Shown one piece after another: positions 62,540-64,000 of a stretch of 64,000 bases of DNA (position 1 is the stretch's first letter; the number at the start of each line of letters is the position of its first letter). This DNA is from Phorcus lineatus (Eukaryota > Mollusca > Gastropoda > Trochida > Trochidae). Location: assembly GCA_921293015.1 (NCBI GenBank), contig OV121092.1:31937764-32001763 (forward strand). Direction: 5' to 3'. The notes beneath the pieces were generated by a model. That model searched no databases and was not told the DNA's origin. It saw only the letters and a list, made by a program, of their open reading frames with translations. A program made the position numbers and the translations under genes.

Positions 62540-62608
62540 TATATTGTAACGTTGATTCTATGTTCAAATCCTCAGTGAAATGGTAAACCCTTTCCCCTCT
62601 ATTTAAAG
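62540..62608 (-). promoter_or_regulatory. G9 TATA-like box and leader exon
   Basis: On the minus strand CTTTAAATAG at 62608-62599 is followed about 60 bases later by the donor AATATA|GTAAGT, ending an exon at 62540. The start site is expected near 62575. The leader intron is about 0.3 kb. Confidence 0.6.
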
Positions 62609-64000
62609 GGGATATGCCCTTTCAACTACAAGTCCATGTATCATCATTAAGGAATGTTTGTTAACATGTTGCTAATTGGGTTCATTTGTTAAACTACGAG
62701 TGTGTGCGATATACAACTTACTGCAAGCAACTTAGAGTTATTTACTTAATGTAGTGGTTAATGAAATTAGATTGCCATGACATATAGTCGTTGCCTTTGT
62801 GCACATACGCTCATTATGATGACCGTTTGTGACCTGTAATCGTCAGTGGCCTTTAACTTTACTTTGTTATATTGTCAATTTTAACAATTTACCTTAAGGT
62901 GGTGTATGATTTCTCTCACTGAAGTAATTATTAGAATGAATTCTTATGTGTAAATTCTTGAGAACCATAAAGGAATAAAAAAACAATGTTATCCCAAGTT
63001 TCACTTGCACAATAAAAAGTCTTCATGATCCTGATATTACATATTGTAAACAGTATATTTATATTTCCTTTTTAAGGATTTTCTTCTTTGAAAATTCTAT
63101 TTACATTTCTAATTTTCGCTTCGCAGTTCTAGAGAGAAAGCCAAGCTCCTAAATGCAACAGTGCGCGGAAAATCAGAAATTCGAACAGTCCTCTGTCATA
63201 TTAGGATTTCGCATTGATTTACAATGTGTTTCGCTGAGGGATATATTAATATAAACAGTTCCAATATGTGTATTATAATACAGGAATTATTAACGTTAAA
63301 GGAACCGAATAATGTTTTCGTAGGGAAATTGTTTCATCCTAAAAAAAATAACACAAACGTTACTAATTGCAAGTTTATCTATTTAAAATACTGAAAAGGA
63401 CGAGGCACGAGCATATAATGTTTGACTAAGCAATGCGAAAAATTCCCCTACCGAATTTCCCCATAAGGGCCGATATGAAATGTTTGACCCTCTGAAGAAA
63501 AAATAATTTGCCAAAACTTTTGGGAAAAATGAGAATTAAGTTTTTTCAAACCGTGCCACAGCCACTTTTACGGTTGGTAATATAGAAAAAAATCAATCAC
63601 AGATATGGTGGGGATCTTTGGATAATTGGTTTTTCTGGATCTTAATTTCCATAAGCGTTTATACTCTAATAGTACAAAGTTATCAAGGTTGTCTTCATGC
63701 ATACTACCAATTTCTAGAATGCCCTTTAAACAAGATGTTTCACGAAGTTATTGAAGCAGTCATAAAATATTAAAAAGTCATGTTTAAAACAGCTTTTACA
63801 TCTACTTGGAAGTAAGTTTCATTCAATTAAAAATGTTTAAATGTGATGATGTAGTCATCTACTGATACTCCCACACATTAATCGATACCTTTGAAATTAT
63901 TTTATCATGGAATTATTGAAACAGATTAGCATTACCTATATTCCTTTTTACTGTACCCTTCTACATTTACTTCTTCATATTATCAAATGTGAGTGCATTT
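62609..64000. other. Upstream of G9, no gene seen
   Basis: AT-rich DNA to the window edge. No frame, splice-supported exon or clear repeat recognised. Confidence 0.4.

Noticed and set aside
592..62608. Assigning the cluster to vertebrate SCPP genes
   Set aside because: SCPP introns are phase 0, and no shared sequence is visible; the similarity is in organisation only.

Overview
The window looks like AT-rich nuclear DNA from an invertebrate animal. Genes are split by spliceosomal introns (GT donors, pyrimidine-AG acceptors) and have TATA-type promoters. Introns and spacers are full of short terminal-inverted-repeat (TIR) elements, a 5'-truncated LINE and satellites. The style of the repeats and the Gly-, Gln-, Tyr- and Thr-rich secreted proteins suggest a marine lophotrochozoan, most likely a mollusc such as a bivalve. 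That is an inference; no housekeeping gene is present to fix the taxon.

Every gene I can support lies on the minus strand. I reconstruct nine, numbered G1-G9 by increasing coordinate (stop to ATG): G1 592-1922, G2 6303-8527, G3 15357-16907, G4 19372-20314, G5 22056-24132, G6 27024-28674, G7 40524-47796, G8 56873-57940, G9 61088-62220. All nine share one layout. Where a first exon can be found it is a short non-coding exon behind a TATA-like box. Then comes a small exon holding a few UTR bases, the ATG and a 17-26 residue signal peptide. Then comes a phase-1 intron and, normally, one exon coding the whole mature protein. The mature proteins look unrelated in composition: Gly-rich (G1), Ser/Thr-rich with a basic Tyr/Asn end (G2), mixed (G3), Ser/Thr/Pro-rich (G4, G5), a 22-unit Thr/Glu repeat (G6), Gln/Tyr-rich (G7), a charged helical peptide (G8) and a 60-residue minimal form (G9).

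G1, G2, G3, G5, G6, G9 and, more weakly, G4 end in the same kind of tail: an aromatic/hydrophobic run followed by an acidic-Phe motif (for example FLDPFDLF, LFEDLFEL, IIEDMFDV, FLMDGFDMGM). G1 and G2 also share a GSYxVINxLxxG motif. I read this as a tandemly expanded, fast-diverging family of secreted matrix-type proteins, comparable in logic but not in sequence or intron phase to the vertebrate SCPP cluster. It is the main discovery candidate of the window. The tissue and function (shell, periostracum, byssus, mucus or cuticle) cannot be read from the sequence.

Layout: 0.6-3.1 kb G1; 6.3-8.5 kb G2, with a TTAA-type element behind it (8.6-9.1); 11.1-11.7 kb TIR element; 13.9-14.15 kb LINE 3' end with an (ATTT)n tail; 15.4-17.1 kb G3; 19.4-20.3 kb G4 and an orphan Cys/Tyr exon at 20.6; 22.1-24.7 kb G5; 26 kb compound repeats; 27.0-29.6 kb G6; 31-37 kb repeat block (palindrome, recent 647-bp tandem duplication, 81-bp satellite, truncated TTAA element); 40.5-47.8 kb G7 with a possible 4-Cys exon; 51.9-54.0 kb two TIR elements; 56.9-58.3 kb G8; 61.1-62.6 kb G9. 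No tRNA, rRNA, CRISPR array or plus-strand gene was seen.
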